Shown here: positions 8,835 through 17,690 of the stretch, piece after piece | Layout: each line of letters begins with the position of its first letter | How positions within the stretch are numbered: the stretch's first letter is position 1 | Source: an uncultured Vibrio sp. | GTDB taxonomy: Bacteria; Pseudomonadota; Gammaproteobacteria; Enterobacterales; Vibrionaceae | Assembly: GCF_963675395.1 (NCBI RefSeq) | Contig: NZ_OY776223.1 | Span: 310,001-374,000, forward strand | Direction: 5' to 3' | Length of the DNA stretch: 64,000 nucleotides | Notes under the pieces: generated by a model | Databases searched by the model: none | What the model saw: the letters and a program-made list of their open reading frames with translations, nothing else | Told to the model about the DNA's origin: nothing | Translations under genes and position numbers: made by a program

Positions 8835-11441
8835 CTATTCGTCTAGTGCCTTGGTGACTTTTTCAAACAAGTCTTTGGCAAGATTATCCATCGATTTTAG
8901 TTTTTCAAGTTCTGCACGCATCAGTGTTTGACGGCCTTCATCGTATTTACGGAACTTAAGCAAAGGATCAATCAGACGAGATGCCACTTGCGGGTTGGTG
9001 TCATTCAGTTGCCCTAGAATCTCACCCGCAAACAGATAACCAGAACCTGACTTTTTATGGAAGTTTACTGGGTTTGCACTCAAGAATGAACCAATCAAGC
9101 TACGAATACGGTTCGGGTTTTTCAGACTAAATGCTTCATGAGACATGGTTGCTTTCACTTTCTCAAGCGCATCTTCAGCGGGGTTACTGCCTTGCAGTAC
9201 AAACCACTTGTCCATAACCAGACCATCGTGTTTCCACTTGTCGCTGTAATCCGCCATTAGCGTTTCACGACATTCAAGTTGTGCGTTGTTCGCTGCGGTC
9301 ATCGCTGCAATGGTATCCGTCATGTTGTTTGCAGATTCATATTGCGCCTGAACAAGTTGGTTGCCCTTCTCAGTATGCGCCAGGAACTGAAGACACTGAT
9401 TACGCAACGCTCGCTTGCCAATCGCATCGTGCTCTATAGAGTAATCCACTTGCTTTAACGTGTGGTAAGTCGCACTCAACTCATCTTCTAGTTCTTTAGA
9501 AAGTGACAGTGTAATGCTATTCAATACACTATCAACGGCGTCGATATCAATCTGCTGGTACCAGCCAGTGATTTCATTAATCGAGGGTAGCGATAGCACG
9601 TGCGCGATGAAAGCAGGTTCAAGGTTTGCGTCCAACAGCACGCCACGGAAAGCATCGAACAACGCTTCAGAAAGTTTAACTTCCTCTCCCGCTTGAACGT
9701 TCACTACATTTTGTCGGATGTATTTTGCCAGTAACATTTGGCTTGCGTCCCAACGTGCGAAATCGTTCGTCGCATGTTTCATCAGGAAGATAAGCTCATC
9801 GTCGCTGTAATCGTATTCCAGTTTTACTGGCGCCGAGAATTCGCGTAGCAACGATGGTATTGGTTGAACATCTACATTTTCAAACACGAAAGTCTGTTTG
9901 TCTTGTTTAATATCCAGTACGTTGTGCACAGCCTCACCATCGATAATTAATGGAATGACCTGCCCTTTATCGTCGTACAGCTCGATATCAAATGGAATAT
10001 GCAGCGCTTGTTTTTCCGCTTGATCAGGTGTTGCCTCTGTAAACTGCTCAACAGTTAGTGCGTAAGTTTTCGCATCAGCGTTGTACTCACTGTTGACACG
10101 TAATGTCGGTGTACCCGACTGGCTGTACCATAGGCGGAATTGCTTCAGGTCGACGCCCGTCGCATCTTCCATCGCTAAGACAAAGTCTTCACATGTTGCT
10201 GCTGTACCGTCATGACGCTCAAAGTAGAGCTTCATGCCTTTTTGGAACCCTTCTTCACCCAGTAATGTGTGGTACATACGAATGACTTCACTGCCTTTCT
10301 CATACACAGTGAGTGTGTAGAAGTTATTCATCTCAATAACTTTATCTGGACGGATTGGGTGTGACATTGGGCTTGAATCTTCAGCAAACTGAGGACCACG
10401 AATAATACGAACGTTATCAATGCGGTTAACCGCGCGAGAGCCAAGATCAGACGAAAATTCTTGATCACGGAAAACCGTTAGACCTTCTTTGAGACTTAGC
10501 TGGAACCAATCGCGACACGTCACGCGGTTACCCGTCCAGTTATGGAAGTATTCGTGGCCAATCACGGCTTCAATACCTAAATAATCCCGGTCAGTTGCTG
10601 TTTGGTCGTTGGCTAAAACGAACTTAGAGTTGAAGATATTCAAGCCTTTGTTTTCCATTGCCCCCATGTTGAAGAAATCAACGGCAACAATCATATAAAT
10701 ATCTAGGTCATACTCAAGACCAAAGCGTTCTTCGTCCCACTTCATGGAATTGATCAGTGACGTCATTGCATGAGGCGCACGGTCAAGGTTGCCTTTATCA
10801 ACAAAGATCTCTAACTCTACCTCGCGGCCAGACATTGTGGTGTACTTATCACGCAGTACATCAAAATCACCGGCTACCAGTGCAAACAAGTAAGCAGGCT
10901 TTGGATGCGGGTCTTGCCATTGCACCCAGTGGCGACCATTTTCAGCTTCGCCTTCTGCAATACGGTTACCGTTACTCAGCAAATAAGGATAAATCTCTTT
11001 ATCTGCAATCACTTTTGTCGTGTATTTTGCCAATACGTCTGGACGATCTAAATAATAAGTGATGCGGCGGAAACCTTCAGCTTCACACTGAGTACAGAAA
11101 GCACCACCAGATTTGTATAAACCTTCAAGTGCCGTGTTCGCTTCTGGATCAATTTTGGTAATGATTTCAAGTTCAAATTCAGCTGGTAGATCAGAAAGAA
11201 CCAGAGAGGCTTCCTTCACTTCATGATGAGCCCAGTCTTCGCCATTCACTTTGACAGAGCGAAGTTCTAGCCCCTCACCATCTAACTCTAATGTCGTGAG
11301 CTCACCTTTTTGAATGACTTTCGATAGCGCGGTAACGATCGTGTCGTTATCAAATAGATCAAACGTGAGATCAATATCGGTAATGGTATGAGATGGCGCT
11401 TGATAATCTTTACGATATTTGGCTTGAGGAGCTTGGGACAT
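8835..11441 (-). CDS. pepN: Aminopeptidase N (M1 family zinc metallopeptidase)
   Basis: PepN is the main broad-specificity aminopeptidase of the cytoplasm in enterobacteria and removes N-terminal residues from peptides. The product, about 868 residues, shows the M1 exopeptidase motif GAMENKGL near residue 260 and the zinc site HEYFHNW (HExxH, near 296) with the third ligand in LKEGLTVF about 20 residues on. A catalytic tyrosine region (NNFYTLTVYEKG) follows, then the long helical C-terminal domain. Two ATG codons are in frame. The one at 11441 aligns with the E. coli start (QAPQAKYR region) and sits 9 bases after AAGGA; the one at 11447 is only 3 bases away, so I choose the inner one with moderate certainty. 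A long-looped hairpin (11474-11507) lies in the leader. Confidence 0.96.
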   Translation of the reverse strand: MSQAPQAKYRKDYQAPSHTITDIDLTFDLFDNDTIVTALSKVIQKGELTTLELDGEGLELRSVKVNGEDWAHHEVKEASLVLSDLPAEFELEIITKIDPEANTALEGLYKSGGAFCTQCEAEGFRRITYYLDRPDVLAKYTTKVIADKEIYPYLLSNGNRIAEGEAENGRHWVQWQDPHPKPAYLFALVAGDFDVLRDKYTTMSGREVELEIFVDKGNLDRAPHAMTSLINSMKWDEERFGLEYDLDIYMIVAVDFFNMGAMENKGLNIFNSKFVLANDQTATDRDYLGIEAVIGHEYFHNWTGNRVTCRDWFQLSLKEGLTVFRDQEFSSDLGSRAVNRIDNVRIIRGPQFAEDSSPMSHPIRPDKVIEMNNFYTLTVYEKGSEVIRMYHTLLGEEGFQKGMKLYFERHDGTAATCEDFVLAMEDATGVDLKQFRLWYSQSGTPTLRVNSEYNADAKTYALTVEQFTEATPDQAEKQALHIPFDIELYDDKGQVIPLIIDGEAVHNVLDIKQDKQTFVFENVDVQPIPSLLREFSAPVKLEYDYSDDELIFLMKHATNDFARWDASQMLLAKYIRQNVVNVQAGEEVKLSEALFDAFRGVLLDANLEPAFIAHVLSLPSINEITGWYQQIDIDAVDSVLNSITLSLSKELEDELSATYHTLKQVDYSIEHDAIGKRALRNQCLQFLAHTEKGNQLVQAQYESANNMTDTIAAMTAANNAQLECRETLMADYSDKWKHDGLVMDKWFVLQGSNPAEDALEKVKATMSHEAFSLKNPNRIRSLIGSFLSANPVNFHKKSGSGYLFAGEILGQLNDTNPQVASRLIDPLLKFRKYDEGRQTLMRAELEKLKSMDNLAKDLFEKVTKALDE

Positions 11442-11470
11442 GTCCATAAATCCTTGTCTGTCGAAGAATA

Positions 11471-11508
11471 AAAACCACTTCTTTAAGGACTAAAATGTCG
11501 AAGTGGTA
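11471..11508 (-). promoter_or_regulatory. Hairpin in the pepN leader
   Basis: On the minus strand ACCACTTC (11500-11507) pairs with GAAGTGGT (11474-11481) across an 18-base loop and is followed by TTTTT. It is terminator-like but just upstream of pepN, so it could be an attenuator or a backup terminator. Confidence 0.35.
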
Positions 11509-11563
11509 TCACTATATAAGCTATTAGTAGTGCTTATGGTATCAAAATACAAGCCTTTACGCT

Positions 11564-11600
11564 AAAAAGTAGAGCTAATAGTGTACTAGCTCTACTTTTT
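11564..11600 (-). terminator. Strong hairpin terminator after the exported unknown protein
   Basis: A perfect 14-bp stem (AAAAAGTAGAGCTA / TAGCTCTACTTTTT) with a 9-base loop is symmetric, giving T-runs on both strands. It lies between the stop at 11670 and pepN. Confidence 0.85.
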
Positions 11601-11669
11601 GGTTAACATTTACACAACATAACTTGTATTCAGTAGGGTTACTTTACGGTTGACATTTATAGATGCTTA

Positions 11670-12335
11670 TTATTGTGTCACCCTATTTAAAACCGCGTAC
11701 ATATCACCATTTGAATCTTCTATCGTCAATTCGTTTTTGTTGAGTTTATATGTTGTTCCATGCTCACCATTTTCATACAAAAGAACTAAATACTCATCCT
11801 CGGTATAAAATACGCCTTGTTTTACTGACTCTTTCCCTGCCTCATTAGAAACGCGGAACAAAAATACGAAATCAGGCTGAAGTATTAAGTCCATGTGACT
11901 GATCTTACTTGCGGCGAGGCCATCCCCGGAGACGTGAGAGCTAGACCAAATTCCAGCAAGGGCGTTTGAAAGACCTTTCGTGAAGGTGACACCATTAAGG
12001 TCAAGCGTGTTGTGGTTGTTCCGGTACGCATAGATTTGAGGCTCATCCGTATTCAGACCAAGAACAATCGTGTCTTCGTTTACATTGTACACCCCTTCCC
12101 AGTGATCAACGGAATAGTCTTTTTTCTGTATATCAATGGAAAACATATAGTCAGACCCCAAAGATAATTTGATAGCACGAAAATTTTCTGCCGACTCTCC
12201 TGGGGTCTGATTCAGCAAGTACCAATCCCCGATTAAGAACGGGGTGTCAAAGTGACTTAATTCTTCTTCACGAGTGTTGTCTGCGCTATACACACTAAAA
12301 CAAAAAAAACTAAGTAAAATAAAGAACCATTTCAT
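11670..12335 (-). CDS. Exported protein of unknown function with two similar halves
   Basis: I do not recognise the family. The 221-residue product has a clear signal peptide (MKWFFILLSFFCFSVYS, then ADN), so it is probably periplasmic. The mature part seems to contain two related beta-rich halves: residues about 35-115 (GDWYLLNQTPGES...FRAIKLSL...MFSIDI...GVY) and about 128-218 (GIWSSSHVSGDG...ISHMDLIL...VFLFRV...GVF). Each opens with G-W, continues with a strand-rich core, and ends near a D/N-G turn, as in lipocalin-like barrels. No catalytic motif or cysteine pair is visible. It is a single-gene unit between prc and pepN, with a strong terminator downstream. Confidence 0.7.
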   Translation of the reverse strand: MKWFFILLSFFCFSVYSADNTREEELSHFDTPFLIGDWYLLNQTPGESAENFRAIKLSLGSDYMFSIDIQKKDYSVDHWEGVYNVNEDTIVLGLNTDEPQIYAYRNNHNTLDLNGVTFTKGLSNALAGIWSSSHVSGDGLAASKISHMDLILQPDFVFLFRVSNEAGKESVKQGVFYTEDEYLVLLYENGEHGTTYKLNKNELTIEDSNGDMYAVLNRVTQ

Positions 12336-12477
12336 ACCGGAATCCTTATCGTTTTCTTTTAGCTTAGGCTTTAGTCATCTGTTTCGCGAAATATTTGAGG
12401 TCCATCACGTAAATTGTTGGTACGAAAAAAGCAAATATTTATCTCAATATTGCTGGGGATCAGAGATAAAAAGATAT

Positions 12478-12509
12478 AAAAAAAGAGCGAGTCATAAGGA
12501 CTCGCTCTT
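12478..12509 (-). terminator. Terminator after prc
   Basis: An 11-bp perfect stem (AAGAGCGAGTC / GACTCGCTCTT, 12483-12509) with loop ATAAG is followed on the minus strand by a T-run. Confidence 0.92.
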
Positions 12510-12530
12510 ATAGTATTGAATGTTTAGTCG

Positions 12531-14537
12531 TTATGACTGATTGGTTGCTTTTAACATATCAATCATAATTGAGACAGATTCATCGAGATAAACATCAGGA
12601 GCTTCGTAGTCTTTAGGCACATCCTCTAATGACTTAAATGCCTTTTTGCCCAATGATGTCTGGCGCTCATTAATGCGCTCCAGACGAAGCTTGTCTTCTG
12701 AGTCTTGCTCATCTTTGCGCACTTTTTCATTAAGCGACAAGAAGTTATTGTCTTTTTCTTGACGATACTTTTCGATATCTTCTTTGATGAATCGGAATTC
12801 CATTTCATCGGCGATACGCTTGTTGTGCAACTTAGCCAAACTCTCTACCAATGTATCCTTACTCGGATACATTGTGTAACTTGCCTTATCGATGCTATCC
12901 CATGGTAGCGCATTCTCTTCAACACTTTCACCAGTTTCAGACGCTTCAACTGGCGTTGGAAAAGCGATATCCGGCGCTACCCCACGATTCTGAGTACTAC
13001 CACCATCAATGCGGTAGAACTTCTGAATGGTGTATTGAACATACCCTAGTTCTTTATCAAAAAGATCGTAAATATGGTTCAACGAACGGTGCTGCTGCAC
13101 AGTGCCCTTACCAAAGGAGTTCTCACCAAGAATGATCGCACGATTATAATCTTGCAACGCTGCCGCAAAGATCTCGGAAGCGGATGCACTATAACGGTTG
13201 ATTAAAACCGTTAACGGACCATCGTAACTGATTTGTCCATCGGTATCGGCATTCACTTTAATTCGACCGTAGCTATCGCGAACCTGGACAACCGGACCTT
13301 CTTTGATAAACAGTCCAGTCAGTGCCGTGGCTTCTGTTAAAGCACCGCCGCCGTTGTTACGCAAGTCGACAATCACACCGTCAACATTCTTAGTCTTAAA
13401 CTCTGCCAACAGTTTGTCAGTATCTTTTGACAGCCCGACATAAAAGCTCGGCACTTCCAAAACGCCGATTTTCTTGCCGTCTTTCTCGATGACTTCTGAC
13501 TTCACAGCTCGGTCTTCTAAACGAACTTTGTCACGGACAATTGTGACAATGTGACTTTTTGCTCCAGCACCTTCTGGTAAGATCTGAAGGTTAACCTTTG
13601 TTCCTTTCGGACCTTTGATTAACTGCACAACATCGTCTAAACGCCAACCAATAATGTCGACAATTTCTTCGCCATCTTGACCCACACCTATGATTCGATC
13701 ACCTTCATCAAGCTGTTTGCTTTTTGAAGCTGGCCCACCAACAACGAGAGAACGAATAACAGTGTAATCATCCGTCATTTGGAGAACAGCACCGATACCT
13801 TCCAAAGATAGGTTCATTTCTGACTGGAACTGTTCTGCGTTACGAGGAGAAAGGTAGCTGGTATGCGGATCAACTTGCCTTGAGAAGGCATTCATATAGA
13901 GCTGAAATGCGTCTTCATTATTGGTTTGAGTGATTCGCTTCATCGCATTGTTATAACGCTTCTCTAAAACTTCTTTGATTTCTGGCCACTCTTTGCCTGT
14001 CAGTTTCAGATTGAGTGCGTCATATTTAACGCGTTTTCGCCATAACTCATTAATTTCCGACTCATTTTTTGGCCACGCAGCTTCTGAGCGATCAAGTTCG
14101 AGCTCGTCGTCGGTATCAAATTTGATTTCTTTGTCTAGCAGGGTCAACGCATAAGCAAAACGTTCGAAACGTTTTTGCATGGACAGATTATAAACATCAA
14201 ATGCGATCTGGTTGTTACCAGCTTTAAGCTGATCATCCAGTTCAACCGACCAATTTTTGAAGGAGTCTATATCGGCTTGAGTGAAAATATTTTTATTGTA
14301 ATCAAGCAACTCTATATAACGCTCAAAAATCGCTTTAGAGAAATCATCGTCGAGACTGAAATGCTTGTAATGAGAGCGGGTGAATCGAGAGGTGACTCGT
14401 TTGCTGGCCGTTTCGTGCTGAACTTCAGGAGTCAGCACCGGCAAGTCATCTTTGTGTAGTTTGGCTTCTAGAGCCTGAGCTGATGCTGCTAGCAATAAGC
14501 TAGCAGCGATCAGGGTCACTTTTGAACGGCAATTCAT
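12531..14537 (-). CDS. prc: Carboxy-terminal (tail-specific) protease Prc
   Basis: Prc is a periplasmic PDZ-serine protease that degrades proteins from their C-termini and trims cell-wall enzymes and penicillin-binding protein 3. The 668-residue product has a signal peptide (MNCRSKVTLIAASLLLAASAQA). It then has an N-terminal helical domain, a PDZ domain near 240-320 (SLEGIGAVLQM, GDRIIGVGQDG), and the S41 catalytic core. The core holds the nucleophile region INRYSASASEIFAAAL and the lysine in SFGKGTVQQH near residue 480. The gene follows proQ by 17 bp on the same strand, the known proQ-prc arrangement, and ends at a strong terminator. The ATG start has GGGAGA upstream. Confidence 0.95.
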   Translation of the reverse strand: MNCRSKVTLIAASLLLAASAQALEAKLHKDDLPVLTPEVQHETASKRVTSRFTRSHYKHFSLDDDFSKAIFERYIELLDYNKNIFTQADIDSFKNWSVELDDQLKAGNNQIAFDVYNLSMQKRFERFAYALTLLDKEIKFDTDDELELDRSEAAWPKNESEINELWRKRVKYDALNLKLTGKEWPEIKEVLEKRYNNAMKRITQTNNEDAFQLYMNAFSRQVDPHTSYLSPRNAEQFQSEMNLSLEGIGAVLQMTDDYTVIRSLVVGGPASKSKQLDEGDRIIGVGQDGEEIVDIIGWRLDDVVQLIKGPKGTKVNLQILPEGAGAKSHIVTIVRDKVRLEDRAVKSEVIEKDGKKIGVLEVPSFYVGLSKDTDKLLAEFKTKNVDGVIVDLRNNGGGALTEATALTGLFIKEGPVVQVRDSYGRIKVNADTDGQISYDGPLTVLINRYSASASEIFAAALQDYNRAIILGENSFGKGTVQQHRSLNHIYDLFDKELGYVQYTIQKFYRIDGGSTQNRGVAPDIAFPTPVEASETGESVEENALPWDSIDKASYTMYPSKDTLVESLAKLHNKRIADEMEFRFIKEDIEKYRQEKDNNFLSLNEKVRKDEQDSEDKLRLERINERQTSLGKKAFKSLEDVPKDYEAPDVYLDESVSIMIDMLKATNQS

Positions 14538-14554
14538 GCGTAGGAGTATCTCCC

Positions 14555-15181
14555 TTATGCGCGCAAGTGCTCCGCTTTCACAACCATTTGTAGGCCGTTA
14601 GCAAGTTGAACACGTACATCATCCTTATTGATTTCAACAATGGTCGCTGCCATGTTTCCTTTACCCATGTTCACGTTAACTGCGTTGCCTACTGTGATTT
14701 CGTCAGCATTGAGCGCGCGTGTTTCTACAGGCTGAGTTTGTTTTTGTGTTTTTGGTTTGTTGGCACGACGAGGCTGTTGAGGCTTCTTAGCCGCTGGTTT
14801 TGCTTTCGCCTTACCCTCTTCACGAGCTTTCTGTGCTTGTTCTTTACGACGAGCTTGAACTTTTGCTTTGCTTTCTGCAAGTGTTGCTTTAGCGTGTTCT
14901 ACGTGTTCTTCTTCTAGCTCACCACATGGGTTGCCATCCAGATCAACACGTACCGCACCTGGTTTTACACCATGTAGGTAACGCCATGAAGATGTGTACT
15001 GTCTTAACGCTGCACGAAGCTGAGTTTTGCTTACTTTTTCGTCTTCATTTAGACGTTCCGCAAGATCTTGAAAAATACCAATTTTCAGAGGTTTTGCTTC
15101 ACCTTCTAAAGTAAAGCACTTAGGGAAACATTCAGCAATATATGCGATAACTTCTTTGCTGTTTTTTAACTTTTCAGTCAT
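14555..15181 (-). CDS. proQ: RNA chaperone ProQ
   Basis: ProQ binds structured RNAs, including many 3'-UTRs and small RNAs, and in E. coli affects ProP levels. The 208-residue product has an N-terminal FinO/ProQ domain ([26 protein letters not shown]...[15 protein letters not shown], residues about 8-115). A lysine/alanine-rich linker follows, then a C-terminal Tudor-like domain ([20 protein letters not shown]). The open frame extends 28 codons further upstream, but the ATG at 15181 matches the family start ([11 protein letters not shown]) and has AGGAACC before it. It is 98 bp downstream of msrC and 17 bp upstream of prc, probably one operon. Confidence 0.94.
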   Translation of the reverse strand: MTEKLKNSKEVIAYIAECFPKCFTLEGEAKPLKIGIFQDLAERLNEDEKVSKTQLRAALRQYTSSWRYLHGVKPGAVRVDLDGNPCGELEEEHVEHAKATLAESKAKVQARRKEQAQKAREEGKAKAKPAAKKPQQPRRANKPKTQKQTQPVETRALNADEITVGNAVNVNMGKGNMAATIVEINKDDVRVQLANGLQMVVKAEHLRA

Positions 15182-15279
15182 GAGGGTTCCTGGTTTGAGC
15201 GGATTTCCGCAGAGCATTAAGAAAAAATATTCTCGTATTATAGTGAGATGCCAACGAAAAACCACACTCGTGGACGAAT

Positions 15280-15753
15280 TTATGCGTTGTTCGCGTGTGA
15301 ATTAAGCAGCTTTTCTACTTCAGACATAAAATGAGTAAGCCCCGCTTCATCTGTTTCACTGAATCGACCAATACTTGGGCTATCAATATCTAACACTCCT
15401 GCGACTTTTCCATTAATCGTAAACGGAATCACAATTTCAGAATTACTTGCCGCATCACAAGCAATATGGCCTTCAAACGCGTGAACGTCGTATACTCTTT
15501 GTGTAGTGTTAGTTTTTGCTGCGGTACCACAGACCCCTCGCCCCATTGGGATGCGAACACAAGCTGGCTTACCTTGGAACGGACCTAGAACCAGTTCGTC
15601 CCCTTTTATTAGGTAAAAGCCTGCCCAGTTGAGGTCTTCTAGTTCCATAAATAGAAGCGAGCTCAGGTTTGCCAAGTTGGCAATAAAGTCTGGCTCTGAC
15701 TCAATGAGTGCTGCGGCTTGCTTGGTTAGTCTTTGATACTGTTCTATGTTCAT
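15280..15753 (-). CDS. msrC: Free methionine-(R)-sulfoxide reductase (GAF domain)
   Basis: This enzyme reduces free L-methionine-(R)-sulfoxide and takes part in repair of oxidised methionine. The 157 residues form a single GAF domain. Three conserved cysteines of the family are visible at about residues 65 (KPACVRIP), 75 (GRGVCGTAA) and 99 ([12 protein letters not shown]). The neighbourhood agrees: yebR(msrC)-proQ-prc is the E. coli order too. The gene is divergent from the ABC exporter, and the 92-bp gap between them must hold both promoters. Confidence 0.93.
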   Translation of the reverse strand: MNIEQYQRLTKQAAALIESEPDFIANLANLSSLLFMELEDLNWAGFYLIKGDELVLGPFQGKPACVRIPMGRGVCGTAAKTNTTQRVYDVHAFEGHIACDAASNSEIVIPFTINGKVAGVLDIDSPSIGRFSETDEAGLTHFMSEVEKLLNSHANNA

Positions 15754-15845
15754 ATTAACTTCCTACTAATTTATAACGCTTCCATTCTTATGGTTTAGCG
15801 CTAAAATGCTGACCTACCTTATAATAGGACTTATTCTCAATTACA

Positions 15846-17642
15846 ATGATTAAGAAAGATGACACTATTAGCCGTTCTTGGTTGATAACACAAGTAAAAA
15901 AGCACAAGTCTAAGCTGATTTTAGCGAACTTGATTGCTGTTTTGGCAACTTTGATTAGTGTTCCAATCCCTCTTCTTATGCCACTGATGGTGGATGAAGT
16001 CTTATTGGATCAACCCGCCAATGGCATAGCTGCAATGAATGCCGTTCTTCCAGAAGCGTGGCACTCACCTACTGGTTATATTTTCTTTACGCTTTTTTTA
16101 GTCGTACTCATGCGCGCAGCCAGTCAAGCGCTCAACATCGTTCAAAGCCGTCAGTTCACGCTGGTATCGAAGACGATTACTTTCGAAATGCGCAGCAAGA
16201 TGATCGACAAGTTAGGCCGAATCAGTATTCGTCAGTACGAGACGAAAGGCAGTGGCGGGATCAACGCCCACCTAATCACTGACATAGAAACGATTGATCA
16301 ATTTATCGGCTCAACGCTGGCGAAATTTGTGGTTAGTTTACTGACCGTAATCGGGACTGCAATCGTTCTTCTTTGGCTTGACTGGCGGTTGGGCTTATTT
16401 ATCTTGCTGGTTAATCCGGTCGTTATCTATTTTTCTCGAAAACTTGGTAGCATGGTTAAGCACCTCAAACGTAAAGAGAACCACTCTTTTGAGTTATTCC
16501 AAACGCGGCTGGTCGAAACGCTAGATGGTATTTATCAACTTCGAGCCGCCAATAAAGAAAGAGAATTTCTCCAACAACTGAAAAATAGTGCCGATCAAGT
16601 TCGTGTCGACGCAGATAAATATGCCTGGCAATCTGAAGCGGCAGGACGTGTCTCCTTCTTACTCTTTTTGATCGGCTTCGAGCTCTTCCGAGCTGTTGCT
16701 ATGCTCATGGTGCTATTTAGCGACCTGACTATCGGTCAGATCTTTGCCGTGTTTGGTTACCTTTGGTTTATGTTGTCTCCTGTTCAGGAGCTACTTGGCA
16801 TCCAGTTCTCTTGGTACAGTGCCAAAGCCGCGTTAAAACGAATAAATGATCTACTGCAGCTAGAAGAAGAACACAGACCGCGTTCAAAAGTGAATCCTTT
16901 CACAGATGATCGAGAAGTGGACGTCAAAATAGAAAACGTTAATTTCTCTTACAACAATGAAAATAAGGTACTGGACAATCTCTCGCTATATATCCCTGCG
17001 GGTAAAAAAGTCGCTTTAGTCGGTGCGAGTGGTGGTGGTAAATCTACCTTGATTCAACTCTTGATAGGTGTTTATCGTCAGAATTCAGGTGGCATCCGTT
17101 TCAATGATGAGTTAACGGAAAATATCGGTTTTGAAGTTATCCGCGATAAGATTGCTGTTGTATTACAGCAACCTATATTATTTAACGATACCTTAAGGCA
17201 TAATCTGACTCTCGGTGGTAACTTTGATGAAATGTCGTTGTGGCGTGCATTAGATGTCGCTCAGCTACAAGATGTCATTTCTCAGTTAAACCACGGGTTA
17301 GATACACAAGTTGGCCGAAATGGTATTCGATTGTCGGGCGGTCAACGTCAGCGTCTCGCGATAGCCAGAATGGTATTGAGTAACCCTCAATTTGTTATTT
17401 TGGATGAAGCAACGTCAGCATTAGATACAGCAACAGAAGCTGCTCTGCACAAGGCGTTAACTGAATTCTTGCGAGGCCGGACAACGTTAATTGTTGCACA
17501 TCGCCTGTCTGCCGTGAAACAAGCAGATTTGATCTATGTGCTTGAAGATGGAAAAGTAACACAAACTGGGACCCATGGAGAATTAGTTGAGCAGGAAGGC
17601 TTATATCAAACCTTATATGGCGGCATTCAGTCCCACGCTTAA
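15846..17642 (+). CDS. ABC exporter with fused permease and ATPase (type IV, MsbA/peptide-exporter class)
   Basis: The 598-residue half-transporter has an N-terminal six-helix membrane domain (about 20-320) and a C-terminal ATPase. The ATPase carries Walker A GASGGGKST at 393, signature LSGGQRQRLAIA at about 496, Walker B FVILDEATSALD at about 516, and the H-loop VAHRLS at about 550. It would act as a homodimer in the inner membrane. The substrate is not evident. It lacks the extra N-terminal peptidase-like domain of LapB-type secretion ATPases, so it is unlikely to be the adhesin transporter. It sits between msrC and letA, which are neighbours in E. coli, and ends 27 bp before letA on the same strand, so the two may be cotranscribed. 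Confidence 0.85.
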   Translation: MIKKDDTISRSWLITQVKKHKSKLILANLIAVLATLISVPIPLLMPLMVDEVLLDQPANGIAAMNAVLPEAWHSPTGYIFFTLFLVVLMRAASQALNIVQSRQFTLVSKTITFEMRSKMIDKLGRISIRQYETKGSGGINAHLITDIETIDQFIGSTLAKFVVSLLTVIGTAIVLLWLDWRLGLFILLVNPVVIYFSRKLGSMVKHLKRKENHSFELFQTRLVETLDGIYQLRAANKEREFLQQLKNSADQVRVDADKYAWQSEAAGRVSFLLFLIGFELFRAVAMLMVLFSDLTIGQIFAVFGYLWFMLSPVQELLGIQFSWYSAKAALKRINDLLQLEEEHRPRSKVNPFTDDREVDVKIENVNFSYNNENKVLDNLSLYIPAGKKVALVGASGGGKSTLIQLLIGVYRQNSGGIRFNDELTENIGFEVIRDKIAVVLQQPILFNDTLRHNLTLGGNFDEMSLWRALDVAQLQDVISQLNHGLDTQVGRNGIRLSGGQRQRLAIARMVLSNPQFVILDEATSALDTATEAALHKALTEFLRGRTTLIVAHRLSAVKQADLIYVLEDGKVTQTGTHGELVEQEGLYQTLYGGIQSHA

Positions 17643-17650
17643 ACCATTCT

Positions 17651-17690
17651 GTTTAGAGAGGTCGTTGTAGTGACCTCTCCGTCTAAACAC
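17651..17690 (+). promoter_or_regulatory. Hairpin enclosing the letA ribosome-binding site and GTG start
   Basis: GAGAGGTC (17656-17663) pairs perfectly with GACCTCTC (17672-17679) across an 8-base loop. The loop ends in the GTG start (17670-17672), and the Shine-Dalgarno GAGAGG is inside the left arm. Outer bases GTTTAGA and TCTAAAC extend the stem past a small bulge. No T-run follows, so it is not a simple terminator; translational control is inferred. Confidence 0.5.

Noticed and set aside
15182..15265. N-terminal extension of proQ by 28 codons
   Set aside because: The extension has no family similarity, and the inner ATG at 15181 matches the usual ProQ start.
15846..17642. ABC exporter as the secretion ATPase of the RTX adhesin
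   Set aside because: It lacks the N-terminal peptidase-like domain and length of LapB-type ATPases, has no fusion-protein gene beside it, and is over 20 kb away.
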